DNA of 63,048 nucleotides from Hofstenia miamia (Eukaryota > Xenacoelomorpha > Acoela > Hofsteniidae), in NCBI GenBank assembly GCA_900660155.1, contig CABFPE010000029.1, forward strand, positions 585,045 to 648,092. The letters are read 5' to 3'. Shown here piece after piece: positions 22,255 through 50,089 of the stretch. Under the pieces are notes generated by a model. It saw only the letters and a list, made by a program, of their open reading frames with translations, ran no database searches and was not told the origin of the DNA. Made by a program: the position numbers and the translations under genes. Every line of letters begins with the position of its first letter. Within the stretch, counting starts at the first letter, position 1.

Positions 22255-23630
22255 TTGTGTATTTTTCGAAATTTTGGCATTTCGAAAATATTGACCAGAA
22301 CCCTTTTAAATATTTGAAAATATATATGAAATCCCATTACTTTAAAGCAAAGTAAACGGCAAAGCAAAATATAAGGTTCAAAATTCAAATATTAACTGCA
22401 TTTTAAACGTTTTTATTATAATAATGCATACACCATAGATACGCTACGTAGCAGCTATATTGAAATCATTAAGGACGTTAAGCATATCTGTTGAAAATAC
22501 AAAAACAAAACTGTGCTAACGTATATAAATAATATGCGAATTAAATATGTTGTAGCTGCTATTTGCCTACGCTGGATTTATATTTTGTTATTGTAAATAC
22601 TAAAGAAATGCTTGCATACTTTTGCATTTTTTCTGAAACGACCCTAAACAATTACGTTTTTCACAACGTGGCGAATGTTCAGAATAGTGCCACGCGGTAC
22701 ACGCGTCAAAAATGAACACTTCTAAGGAATAAAATTAATGAGAAATATTTTAAAAGTTTAAAAATGTCGATATAGGCTTAATATGAATAACAAAATTTGT
22801 ACAATGCTGTAAATGTTTAAGAGAGGTAACGTTAACTATTTATAAAAGAATAATATCATTGACTTCAAAATATCCAAGTAAATTTATACATTTCCATCTC
22901 AAAATTGCTTTGGATAAACAGAAAATTAAAGCGGAATATACTATAAATATTAATAGTCACATTTTACAAACAATCTATATATATATATATATATATATCA
23001 GTAAAATAAAAATATTTTTGGGTGTTAATGTATGGTGAAACAATACAATGCTCTACTACTAATTTATAATCTGCAAAAATGATAAGCAATTGTTTTTAAT
23101 GTATGATATACTGAGCATTTTTAGTTTAACAGGGCTATTAGGGAATGTAAATATTATATTATAGAATTTAATTGTTTTATAGAAATAAATCAACGATTAC
23201 AAATCCAAAAATGTTACTACAGCAATGCAACAATACTATTTTCCAAATTAACACTATTCTTGTAAGAAGTAATAAATTCCACAAAAATCTACATCGAATC
23301 ATTATTATAAATATAAAACAAATTTAATAAAATGAATTAAAAGCTCTATCATAATGGGAAATAATAGTCCTTAATCGATCGTATGTATCAAACGAGCATT
23401 ACTAGTGCTCAAATATATGCTCTCCAAACTACTGTATTTCCAAATTTATCAATATATTCTTAAGTCTTCTTAAAATATGATAAAACCTCTACCTGGGGGG
23501 GATTTTGGTGTTTGTTGTAAGTTATTTTTTATATTAAGATGGATGAGGTGAATATGACCCACTTGCTACATCTCAGAAACTATTGAGTAGCTTTAGACAC
23601 GGCACAAAAGCAATGAAAATATAGTTAATT
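22255..23630. other. Intergenic AT-rich DNA with a TA microsatellite
   Basis: A pure TA run lies at about 22976-22999. Otherwise I see no gene or paired repeats. Confidence 0.4.
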
Positions 23631-23639
23631 TTGAATACG

Positions 23640-24520
23640 TGTTAGAGCTTTTATCGATTTTATTCAATAAATTCGCCTCTATAGCATCTCAAAAAATGTA
23701 CGACGAGCCGAGTGAAAAATCTGTGGTCCGAAGAATATTCCAGCCCTAAACATTGCCTCGCACAGTTTTGGAAAAGACATTGAAATTCTGTTGACTCCTT
23801 GTCAAGAGCAGTAATAAATTGCTTAATGAGGCATAAATTGATGTGCCGCGGTAGCATAAGCACTTTACGAGTTTCTATCAGCGGCTCCCATTGCTTTTCC
23901 CAACAATTCGGTCAACTGTAGCCAGTCCTTTGTGTGATAATGCGCCTGAGTGTCACGGCTGTCCCACAGACAGAGGAAACAAGGAAATTTCGTGAAAGTT
24001 CGTTGAAAATCTATTAGGACTGATACCATTTTGAAATCACCAATGACCTCTCATCTTTAGTAATCATAATTTAATGTACTTTTTGAAACTGGTGTAGTCC
24101 TTTGAGGCGCACAGAATGGGTCACCGAAAGAGAGGGGTAGTTGTTTCCCTTGTGTAGCAACACGACTTTGAGGCTCTGTGATGAACTGTCATTCAATAGG
24201 ATTACATATGATACCTATAGCTTGGAGTAAACCGGCAACATCGTTGCAGAGGTGCAACCCATCAAGTTAATTATATCGTTAACGGCTTTCTGGTTAGGGA
24301 AGTCTGAAGAGGGCAGATGCCGCCAATGAGGATTCAGAATAGGCAGATCGGGGCCGTGTGGTTCTGGGGCATTGGAAGAAGGTATGTCTGGATAAACGAT
24401 CTTCGGGATATTTTTGTCATGTTACTATTGTTTGGGTTTACAATACAGAAGTAGCAGTTGTTTAAGTAGTCCGTCAGCTCTCGTCAAATTTGGAGGATGG
24501 CAAACTTCATGGCTCGCTTC
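23640..24520 (-). pseudogene. Relic of a widespread repeat-encoded protein (PCFLCLWDSR family)
   Basis: Minus-strand blocks in order: DYLNNCYFCIVN (near 24460), PNLPSA-like segment (24380), CNDVAGLLQAIGI (24240), GDFKMVSVLIDFQ then FTKFPCFLCLWDSRDTQAHY (24040-23930), and RHINLCLIKQFITALDKEST ahead of a shifted AGIFFGPQI (23850-23720). This ordered set matches an uncharacterised protein family found in many copies in arthropod and cnidarian genomes, with FPCFLCLWDSR as its hallmark. Its function is not established. Frames shift several times, so this copy is dead. Confidence 0.7.
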
Positions 24521-25760
24521 TCTCCAGTGTACCAATCTGTGACAAAGCACACAATAATACATAACTACCACCAAAATTTAATGGATTCCTCCTTGGGCGG
24601 AGACGCACCTCTGGTAAAAATTTGAGGTCAATCCATCTATTAATTTTTCCATAAAGTTGCTATAAGACAAACAAACCAACGCTACCAAAAACATAACCTC
24701 CTTGGCGGAAGTAAAAATCAAATGTTTAATTTACCTTCAAGAGTTTTTTTTGCAATGTGGTGCCCAAGATTTTTTTTGGTCTCCGCCCGGCATGCCGAAG
24801 AATGCCTTGTAGGTATCGTACATTATACGACTTGCTTCCATGGAATACTTTTTCGCTCTTGTCTTTATAAATTGTCCGCAAACTTAGTAGAATGATGCCA
24901 TATCCAATAACTTCTCTTTAACTACATATTGTTATCCTTTTAGTCTGCAAAAGCTGTATACTTGTACAAGGTGAGTCGGCTTAACTACTGTGTTTAAACA
25001 AGTGCTTAATTCTTATTGGCTGAGTACATAGAAATCACGTGTACAATGAATGAAACGCATGTTTACAATAAGTGTCTGTTTACTTCTTATTGACCATGTA
25101 GAGTTTGGAAATATAGTGACTGTGACTCACCCACATCTATTTTTAGGAGTGTTTAGGAGAATTATATAAACATCTGGAGAACTCTATCAGTTCAGGAATA
25201 TAATAGGGACAAGGCAGGCATTAAAAACAAATCGAGATTTTTCCAAAATTCATTGTCCTTATCACAAAAGCACAGTTTTTCTAGAATAACCCCGATTTCA
25301 TTCCTGTTCTAGACTTAACAGCTAGGAAAACACACTTTCAATCACCCAGGAACATGGCCAAAGCCGTAATTTTATAATGAAGACACACAAAAAGGGCACA
25401 CAAACAAATATGGCTCACACTTATATGTTATTGGTCGATTAAGTGAACGTTATTTTATATATTTATGAAAACTGCAATTGAATTATATTAACATAAGCAC
25501 TGCTATGCAGTCTGGGAGTTTTTTGACATACCATGTTATTATCGGGCTGGTCAAGACCAGTAAAACAATTTCAACGTCATTTTCAAATGTTTTTGTATAG
25601 GTGCAAAAATTATAACCAGGCGTAGTATTTCATGCACTTCCCTAGAATATGCACTTATACAAAATTGAATTGACATTCAAATTTGTTGGTTACAGGTAAC
25701 ACAAAGCATGTGAAACAAGTTTTCTCCCAGGAATCTCCTTCTATTGTCTGCCAGAAAGCC
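24521..25760. other. Intergenic, nothing recognised
   Basis: Mixed-composition DNA. A slightly GC-richer stretch at 24560-24800 contains CTCCGCC(C)GGCA and CTCCTTGGCGGA-type words, possibly the edge of the neighbouring repeat. No frame carries a family motif. Confidence 0.35.
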
Positions 25761-25768
25761 TTTATAAT

Positions 25769-27028
25769 TCAAAAAGGATCTTCCACGTCAATCGATGCTA
25801 CTGGGCAAAAGTAGAATATCAGATCTTGCTCCTCGAGGCTGTGATATAAAGTTTCCTTTTTGATAATTTTCTGAAACCCGTCGTTCTTCTTCAAAACTCC
25901 ATGCAGTTTCTGCTTCACTCTTTTTTCAAAATATCCCGCTGCTAGATAAATTGCAGTCAGCGCTTCGTTTGGCAAAATTTCCCTGTTTTGGAGGTTTTTA
26001 ACAAAGGTAAAATGCAATTCTCTCTACTCTGATTTTTAGTTCGGGGCTTGCAATTAGGGTTTTCGTTGAGGCAATGTTCATCTCTTCTCTATTGTCTAAT
26101 TCCTGAATTATTGCGTTAAGTCCCTGATAGTTAGTGTTTATGTATTCAACGCTTTCAAGCCAGATCCCCTATCGTGTGATACATACTTCTTTCGGCATTG
26201 AAATTCCGCCGCGAAGGTGCTTTCTTGAAAATTCTTTTCACTCCTGTAACTAAAGTGTCAATATATTTTTCTTTCTTCCGGATAAATTCGCAAACCCGAT
26301 AAATAGCATGCGCCAGGCAGGTAACATGCACAAGCTTTGGCATAATTATTTTAAGGCCATCAAGCGCTTTTGTCATGTATGAGGCAGCATCGGTGATACA
26401 TACTTGGAAATCATCTGGATTGCTGGATATTTGGGTAGTCGAATCCTAAATAAATCGGGCAATTGTTGTGTGGTTGATTTGTCAAGAAATTTCTTATTAA
26501 CAAGGTATGCCTTGCTATTCTTCTCAAAATTTCACACTATGGCATTAGCTACATATCTACCCAAAGAATCGGTGGTTTCGTCAACCGAAATCCACTTCTT
26601 TTTCAAGGCTAACTCTGCTTTAACTTGTTGAAGTTTTTTGTCGAAAATCTTTGAAGCATAATTTAACCGATTTGACGACTCTGAAGGTGTTGTCTGCTTT
26701 GTCCATTTTGCTAATATTCTCGTAAATGTCGGGTTGTTCAGTTTGTTGAGAGGGATATTAGCAGATGTAAGCATTTCGGCAATATCCATAGAGGATTCGC
26801 TGGAATTTGGCTGCAAATAACTTGCAATAGTTTCATTGACGGAATTTTGGCAACTGTTACGTGAATGCTTGGAAGAAGAAATATGCTGTGTAACTTGAAA
26901 TTTCTTTGAATAGGAAACGGTTTCGTCGTTGCATACTTTACAAACTAAATTTAAGGCTGCTGCTCGGGGACAATCTTACACTTTGCTGTAGTAACGAGTT
27001 CCGCGGTAGTTCGTTTTGGCTTAGGCAT
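25769..27028 (-). pseudogene. hAT transposase, CGGBP1-like, broken
   Basis: Start MPKPKRTTAELVTTAKCK at 27028. A BED-type zinc finger follows (CKVCNDE ... HISSSKH, 26950-26870) in a shifted frame. Next comes DIAEMLTSANIPLNKLNNPT (26790-26730), which matches the EANIPLEK segment of human CGGBP1, a domesticated hAT. Then WISVDETTDSLGRYVANAIV (26590-26532), KLVHVTCLAHAIYRVCEFIR (26330-26270) with KRIFKKAPSR, and a C-terminal block (26017-25769) ending CPVASIDVEDPF. At least three frame breaks. The element would cut and paste DNA with 8-bp duplications. No clear termini were found. Confidence 0.8.
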
Positions 27029-29360
27029 CGCAAATTGAAGATAACAATGTAAACATTAGCAATGTAAATGTTTTTTTACATTGTAAACGCAAGATTCGAA
27101 TAAATGAATTGGCCAATGGCCAATTGCCTCGATGCAAATTGATTAGCACATGGTACACATTTTTTTAGAAAAAACAATTTTGTTGGTTATCCAGCATAAA
27201 AATGCATTAATTTATGCCCTATAAACCCAAAATATGGCTTATGCCATGCATTTATTGCATTTATGCATTTATACTAAGCCTGATTGTAACATAATTGTAT
27301 AAATTAATCATTTATCAATATCTCCGTTAAGAACAACATTGTATAGCAACTTTTATGGAATTGAATATACATAATTTTGCTGTTCCATTCCCTGAAAGCA
27401 AAAAAGGGCCATACCTGTAAGTGTGTACAGTACATTTTCGCTGCAACTATCCCTTTTTATGAAATCTAATTGATTTTGTTTTGAATTCCCTTGTCTTAGC
27501 ATAAACTATCATTAATTGTGGTTTGATAAATCACGGAATCCCTTTGATATTACACCAATGAAAATATCAAATATTGCTTGATTTTATTTAACCACAATTG
27601 CTCGACTATTCGTGAGACGGGTACATAAATTGTTCATATTAATTTTTCTCAACGTAAGACATACACAGGAATGCAAAACTATCAATTTTGACTAATCGTG
27701 AGACGCCGACTTAATACCGGAATTTAATGTATAGACAGTATATGTAGAAGTATTGCGCTGACGATTTTGGGCTTTGATATCATTTTCATTAAATGTTAAT
27801 TAAGTGTTTTAAGTTAAATTTTCTTTTAGAGAGGCTGGTTCAAATGATATACTATCCTAAGTTGGTAAGTTATTCTTATAAAATGTTCCATAATAGAGTA
27901 TTTAACAACGTTTACAAAATTTTATTGTGCGTTGTAGTAAGAATAACCTTAATCTCGAGTCCTGTTTTAATGAGATTTTGCAGATAGCTTTCGAGATGCC
28001 TGCATTATACACACTTTTCCGAGATATGGATTTGACCGGTTCGCCATTGTACATTGTTTATGCATAGTATTTCATTTTATGTATTCATTGCTTTAACACA
28101 TATTTATATCAGACACCGTTTTTGCATTCCAATAATTTTCTTTTGCACGTATATATGTATACGTATATATGTATATATAACTCCTCATTTCAACAGTGTT
28201 AGGCCTTCAAATTACACAGTTTGATTAGATTACTTTTCCTTAAGTGCATTTCTAGTTTCCTTAGAGACTAGTAACTTTTTGCAATATTTTAATAATGAAT
28301 CTACAGTTAAATCCTTTACTGCTAAGGTTCGTAAAGTTTCAGAACTTCTCTTTTAAATTCACCATCACTTTGCGAAATTTTGTCTATGTTGTCTATAAGA
28401 AAGCATTTTGTTCAGAATATTTAATTTAGTTAGTATATATGCATGAAAACTTATTGAGATGTTTGAATCTCTATTAAAGATGTTCTGTAGACAAAGATGT
28501 GATATAAACCTTCCATAATATTGATATGGGTCTGTAAAAAATATTCCGGTAGATACCGCAAAGATTAATTAGCACGCGTATTGTAATAATGAAATGTAAT
28601 TCATTTTAATGTTTTGCAACAAATATGTTTGTTCATATGCATCTTGAATGAAGAAATTTTGAATGTCAACACCATTTCTGCATATCTCTCACAGAACCGT
28701 TAGATTATAATTTTATTTGGTGAAATCACTTCACGCTCTTTTCAACTCAAAATGAGGCCCATTTTTATAGACACAATTGATCAACACAAGTTGGCAAAGA
28801 GAGCTTTGTTGTTTGACTAACTTCGTTCACATTATCTACTGTTTGTTTCATATTCTCTTAAGAAGCAAATTTCCTTTTGAATAAAACATGTTTTTGCTGA
28901 TTGCATTGTAAAACTGGTGCTCACATATTGCATTAATATCAGATAATCTATCAACAAACATATCATACATTAAATCAGTTCTTTTTTGCGATCCCAACGA
29001 ATCCTCGAAATCCAAAATTAGAGGTTATGAAAAATATTACTGGTTATTACGGTTTCTGTGCAGCTATTAATTTCACTTGTTACAATTATATTCCTAAAAA
29101 CTCTCTTTGGCAAACAATTTTGAGCACTAATTATAACAAAGTGGTCATCAATTTTCTGCAGTTTATCCATTGATTTGCAAGAAGACAGGATGCGCTTGCA
29201 TTTTTCATGAAAAAACTGTAGCAGCATAAGTTTGGAACCAGCTGCTCGGCTGCCCGAATTTTTAAACTATTCAAAATATTGGAAATAGGAAAGCATTTAA
29301 ATAATTTAATGATGAATATTGCTTTGTCATAGAACGTAAATAACTCTAAAATGGATTTTT
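27029..29360. other. Intergenic, AT-rich
   Basis: No gene recognised. Alternating TATATATGTATACG repeats at 28148-28181. Minus frames at 29018-29382 have no family motif but end at the hAT-like repeat that follows and may belong to it. Confidence 0.4.
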
Positions 29361-29369
29361 CAAAACAAA

Positions 29370-29697
29370 TGACGGTTCTCAACCTGCCGGTTGTGATCTT
29401 TCCGGAGTCGAATGATAATTTGCCCGGATCGCCTAGTTCCTCGGAATACGCAATTTTTGTTTCAATAAATCAGTCAAATTTTGCATGTTATTAGGAGCTT
29501 GAATCTTTGCTTTGAACTAGAAAAGACGTTTAAAATGATCCCAAAAATGTTCAAATAGTTTAAATATTGCGGAAGTTGATGCCAATTTGAGTGTTCAAAA
29601 TTTATGACAGGAAAATAATATTTTGTTGGGAAGGGTCTACACCACATTGGAAATAGTAGTGAGGGGTCACCGTTCCATGAATGGTTGAGAACCACTG
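29370..29697. mobile_element. hAT-type non-autonomous element (GGTTCTCAACC ends)
   Basis: The left end reads CGGTTCTCAACCTGCCGG with a following GAATGATAATTTGCCCGG and GATCGCCTAG. The right end is GGTTGAGAACCACTG, the complement of CAGTGGTTCTCAACC. These words are the hallmark of a hAT MITE type spread through many animal genomes. No matching 8-bp target duplication is seen, and the left CAG is mutated, so the copy is old. Confidence 0.6.
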
Positions 29698-29779
29698 CTC
29701 TAGATGTAATGTGAGCAGTTCCATAGAGGTTAAATGATTTTATTAGTATAATTGGTTTACTGTCTTCTGAAAACAATTT

Positions 29780-30505
29780 TTAAAGATGAAATTCTTGCTA
29801 GCAAGGTTTGCTTGCTGTATATTCTAAAAATTCTTTGGAATGCTGTGAATTAGTAAACATGAAGAAGAAGCATTCCATTATTTAAAAGATGTTTCTAAAA
29901 TTTATGCAATAGAAAGTGGCATTTTATTGTTGAATTTTTAATCTTTCAATTAATAATGTAATTGAAATGCGTGACGCTTTTTCAGAATTTATATAACCAT
30001 GTAAATCGTTCAACTATGTTCTTCTAATGACTTTTGTAATTTCGTCTTGTAATCGTGCATTAAAAGAACACTACAAACCCTAAAATATGTTAAAATGTTT
30101 GAGCACATTTATCAATGCTATGATTAAATCTGTAGTAATGAAATTTAAACGGCTCATATGTGCAGCATTTTTATCAAAGATAAAACAAAATAGAGAAAGA
30201 CATCAAATAGAAGAAAAGGTTTTAAACTAGTTCTTTGTTTTATTTAATGTATATTTATTATACATATGATATCATATTTGTAAGGCTATCGATGTCAGAA
30301 AGTATTAATATATTGTTGTATATAATGCATCGTAGCAATTATAGTTTAAATAAGTTTTCATTATTGATAAGTATGAGTATACTGAACTGCATTATTGTTA
30401 TGGAGAACTTTTATGTTGTGCTAATTTATTCTATTATCATAATATTGTTAAGTCAACATAAATATTTTTGTCTAACTAAATTAATATTGAAATTTTTTTA
30501 CCTAC
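29780..30505. other. Intergenic, AT-rich
   Basis: Very AT-rich. The 91-codon plus frame (30235-30510) is hydrophobic only because of composition and has no family features. Confidence 0.4.
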
Positions 30506-30509
30506 ATTG

Positions 30510-31427
30510 ATATATATATATATATATGGGCCCTTTGTAACATAGTAATTTACAAAGGTCACTCACAAAATTTTCCTTTTTTATTGTAACAAATGGCCGT
30601 TGGTCATACAGGACTAATTATGCTTTTTTGAGATTTTTTTAGTATACGTACTTAAGTACAATATTTACTATTTTTTGAGTTACTTGCCAAATATTTGTAA
30701 GAGTACGAATTTTTTTTAATGAACCTCTTTGTAACACCTCCGCATACATGGACTCTAAATAACTGAACCTAATTATGCTATTGCATTTATTTTGGATTAT
30801 TACCATATAACGTGCATTTGTTTTTTATCTTGTTTTTAAATTAAAAAATTGTTTTCTGAAATCCACCACAATTATCTTTAAATTTATGATTCATGGTCTT
30901 AAGGGCTCAATTTAGGTAAATTCAACAAGTTTCAACTATTATGCTAACACTATACCAAATAGAGGNTATATATATATATATATATATATGGGCCCTTTGT
31001 AACATAGTAATTTACAAAGGTCACTCACAAAATTTTCCTTTTTTATTGTAACAAATGGCCGTTGGTCATACAGGACTAATTATGCTTTTTTGAGATTTTT
31101 TTAGTATACGTACTTAAGTACAATATTTACTATTTTTTGAGTTACTTGCCAAATATTTGTAAGAGTACGAATTTTTTTAATGAACCTCTTTGTAACACCT
31201 CCGCATACATGGACTCTAAATAACTGAACCTAATTATGCTATTGCATTTATTTTGGATTATTACCATATAACGTGCATTTGTTTTTTATCTTGTTTTTAA
31301 ATTAAAAAATTGTTTTCTGAAATCCACCACAATTATCTTTAAATTTATGATTCATGGTCTTAAGGGCTCAATTTAGGTAAATTCAACAAGTTTCAACTAT
31401 TATGCTAACACTATACCAAATAGAGGG
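30510..31427 (+). repeat. Direct duplication of about 455 bp across an assembly 'n'
   Basis: 30510-30965 (TA run, then GGGCCCTTTGTAACATAG and onward to CCAAATAGAGG) repeats as 30967-31426. The n at 30966 stands exactly between them. The copies differ mainly in TA-run length and one poly-T base. This is what an unmerged overlap of two contigs, or two alleles, looks like. Confidence 0.8.
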
Positions 31428-32733
31428 GGTGGGCTACATGTGATTCAAGTGTTTCTAAATTCTATAATCACCCAAAAATATTTTGTGTATAGAAAAAACT
31501 GATTTCACAGTTCTTTGTACTAACAGATAGTGCGTGCAGATAGATCTTTTATAATGCCGCACTCGCATAGTGTCTTCAACTGACACTGAATTTAAGTGTA
31601 CTGAAATGAATTAATCAAAACTGAAACTGAAACTGAATTCAATAAGAAATGTAAACTAATTTAAAACTGAAACTGGAAAAAATAGTTTTTTATAGTCAGT
31701 TTGCGTTATAATATATTAATTACTATCCTTAAAAATTTATCCCTTCATGTAACATTAGCATTGTTATATATGCTAATAAAATAAAGGTAAATTGTTGTTA
31801 CAGTTAATAATTGAACATAACAAACAGTTTTAACAATATTTTCACCTTCCTTGGTTCCTAGAAACAATTTCGGTGTAAAACTGAAATATAAAACTGAAAC
31901 TAAAATAAGCGGATTTTTTGAACTGAAACGGGAATTCGTCAAAATCAAATTTAAAACTGAAACTTAAATTGTCTGTATTTTCATTCAGTTATGTCCTTTA
32001 CAATATGTGACTCCTACTTTTACAATAGATTTACTTTATAAACATGTACAGAAAAAAATTTATTTTACAAATAGCAAAAATGAATGACCTAGAATCTATA
32101 TTTACAAGCAATACTGTATAAAACTAACGGCAAATACGTACAATGACATTGTTGATGCTAGAAAACGATTCTTGCGTACAGCAGTTATGATTTATTTCAT
32201 TAAATTTGAAAGTGTGGTCGTAGTGAAGAAGTCCCTGTTTTTTTAACTGTATTTAAATATATTGTAACAACTTGATTGGTGTTATAAATCGAATTCTGAA
32301 GAATATGTAGCTTTGGCATTTTATAAATAAATTTATTTACGTGAAATAAGTGCAGACTTTGTGTCTTGGGAATGAATGTTTCATTATGTCCACTATGAAA
32401 TATTAAAATAAATGGACGCTTTTTTAATTGTTTTCAATTAATTACGCTATGTACATGTAAAGAGATGATTACATTTTTTGTGTGTCATTGATTAAATTTG
32501 ATTAGTTACCGAATCTAGACGTAAATTAATTCCTCCAGCTCTCCCTGTTTCTAGCCATTTGCTAGCAATTGTTACTTCGGTTATGTGTTTTCGCAGCACC
32601 TGCGTTTTGTCGAAATGGTAGTTCACCACACGTGTTTCAGAACTGTTTTCGTGATTATGCCGGATACATTCTTTTTTACTAAATAGTTTTAGAAGCAATC
32701 ATTCGAAAAATAGGCCGCTAGCGGCGGCATATA
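31428..32733. other. Upstream flank of DYRK2 with ACTGAAACTG minisatellite-like tract
   Basis: From about 31560 to 31970 the word (A)ACTGAAAC recurs irregularly, more than a dozen times. The DYRK2 promoter and 5'UTR should lie in 32400-32733, which turns GC-richer near the start codon (CCGCTAGCGGCGGCATATA). No TATA box in a convincing place. Confidence 0.4.
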
Positions 32734-48300
<15,567 letters not shown>

Positions 48301-48629
48301 TTGTACATAGTTTATCTAAAGTTGTACATAATGTAAATATTGTGAATATCGTATGATTAATTTCAAATATGTGCAGTAAATTCATTGCAATGTTTAACAA
48401 AGCTTTAAATCAAAATGTTCAAACCGTTGCCAAAAAATGTCTGTATATAATTTAATTTTGTAAAATTTTAAAATGGTAAACATTTGTTGAACAGAAATTT
48501 GTACGTAAATGTTGAAAAATTTGTTGTGTTGTATTTTTTACTATCTACCTTTGGAATATATCTGGTCGGACGTGATGCAAAAGTAAAATTCTGTAGATGC
48601 TTCTGTTATGTTTAGGTGCACACTTTAAC

Positions 48630-49660
48630 TGCAATTGAATGTCTAATTCTATTGATCATATCGATTCTATTGATCATACGTTTTTATCGATCATACGATT
48701 TTATTGATCATAGCATATTAATAAAGAAATTATCCAATATGGGATTTTCTAGTATTATCAGAAATTTGATAACTAGCAATTTGAAACATAGATTTCAAAT
48801 AGCCAAAGCAAATGTATTTTCTGATTGGCAACCTATTAGCAATGGCGTCCCTCAGTGGAGTCTTAGGTCCCCTTCTTTTCAATATATACTAGGAAAATTC
48901 CCGTGGTATGCACGTTGATTTCAATGGGCTGTATTAGATAGTAATTGAATAAACTTTAAACAAACCATATTTTGTGTTTTTAATATTTTATTATGGCTTC
49001 ATATTTCAAAATTTCTTTGAAGGTAATATTTTGAGTTTTATATTGTATCATTCCTTCATCATTAGTAACAGATATACATGTGCTTGTTAAGGTTGTTATA
49101 TAATAAATATGATCAACATACATTGGTAAAATGATTTTTATTCATAATTTTAGCATGACACCTATTGCAAAAGATTGTATACGAGAATCACAACAAAATC
49201 GAGTCCATTATTGTAGGTGTATAGATGTAAACGACATGCATACGATAACTAATTGTAATTTTATTCAATATGCTGATGATACCTGCACATTCAACGATAA
49301 ATCAATGTATTTAGCAATCCAATCTGCAACACATAATTGCTACAAATTTTCAACGTATTCCAATATGTACAAGTTACTCATAAATGAAGGTAAAACAGAA
49401 TTTTGTATTTTGCAGCCCATTACGTCAAATGAAGGTACTTCAGCATTAACTAACTGTCCACAATATTAGGTTCCAACTGTAGACAATTTTTAATATTTAG
49501 GACTATATTTTGATTTGAAGCTAAATTTTGAATCTTTCATTAATACAATGGTCCAAAAATTGGCTATAGGTATAAGAAGTATGTCAATGATAGTAATGCA
49601 ATTACCAACCTGTTCCATAATTCAATTTCCATACATTTATTATGAGTAAGGCGATTATAA
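48630..49660 (+). pseudogene. LINE reverse transcriptase, plus strand, broken
   Basis: The block DFIDHSILIKKLSNMGFSSI ... ISNGVPQ (48680-48860) is the palm region before the catalytic box, with VPQGS changed to VPQWS. After a gap, QYADDTCTFNDKS (49266-49305) is the catalytic box, then NEGKTEFCIL, and YLGLYFDLKLNFE in shifted frames (49490-49530). A stop at 48916 and the foreign stretch 48919-49130 separate the halves. At the start, four near-copies of ATTGATCATA (48648-48715) expand the FIDH coding motif. It resembles the minus-strand LINE at 900-2370 and is likely the same clade. Confidence 0.8.
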
Positions 49661-50089
49661 AATCAAAGTCAATATGGTCAATTTTTGTAGTATTGGTCAG
49701 TGAAGTCTATAGTAATAGATTTATGTAAATAGCATAGGTCACGACACAATTTTGAGGGTGCCATGGCCAATTGAAGTGAAACAACTAAAATAAAGTGCGC
49801 GATGTGATCAATGAGTAATGTGAATGTGTTTTTTTCCTCTAACATTAGCACGCCATTTACATTGACGGAACTGAGACAAACGAGAGAATGAGAAGCCTAC
49901 ATCCACGCGACATTGCCAATAAGTTTATCAACGTCATACCACAAAGACTAAACGTATCTTCCCTTGTCAGTGTGTCATATCTAGTGGCTGGCGAATCACT
50001 GGGCGTCGATCACTCATTCTGTCTTCACCCAAGGTGAAAGCAACTCTCTGACAGAAAGCACTTTTTTTTAAAAACAAATTTCCTGAAGA

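Noticed and set aside
29474..29776. 100-codon minus frame considered as a gene
   Set aside because: It overlaps the GGTTCTCAACC end of a hAT-type element and shows no protein family pattern.
30235..30510. 91-codon hydrophobic plus frame considered as a membrane protein
   Set aside because: Very AT-rich sequence biased to Ile, Leu, Tyr and Phe codons; no start context, motif or splice structure.
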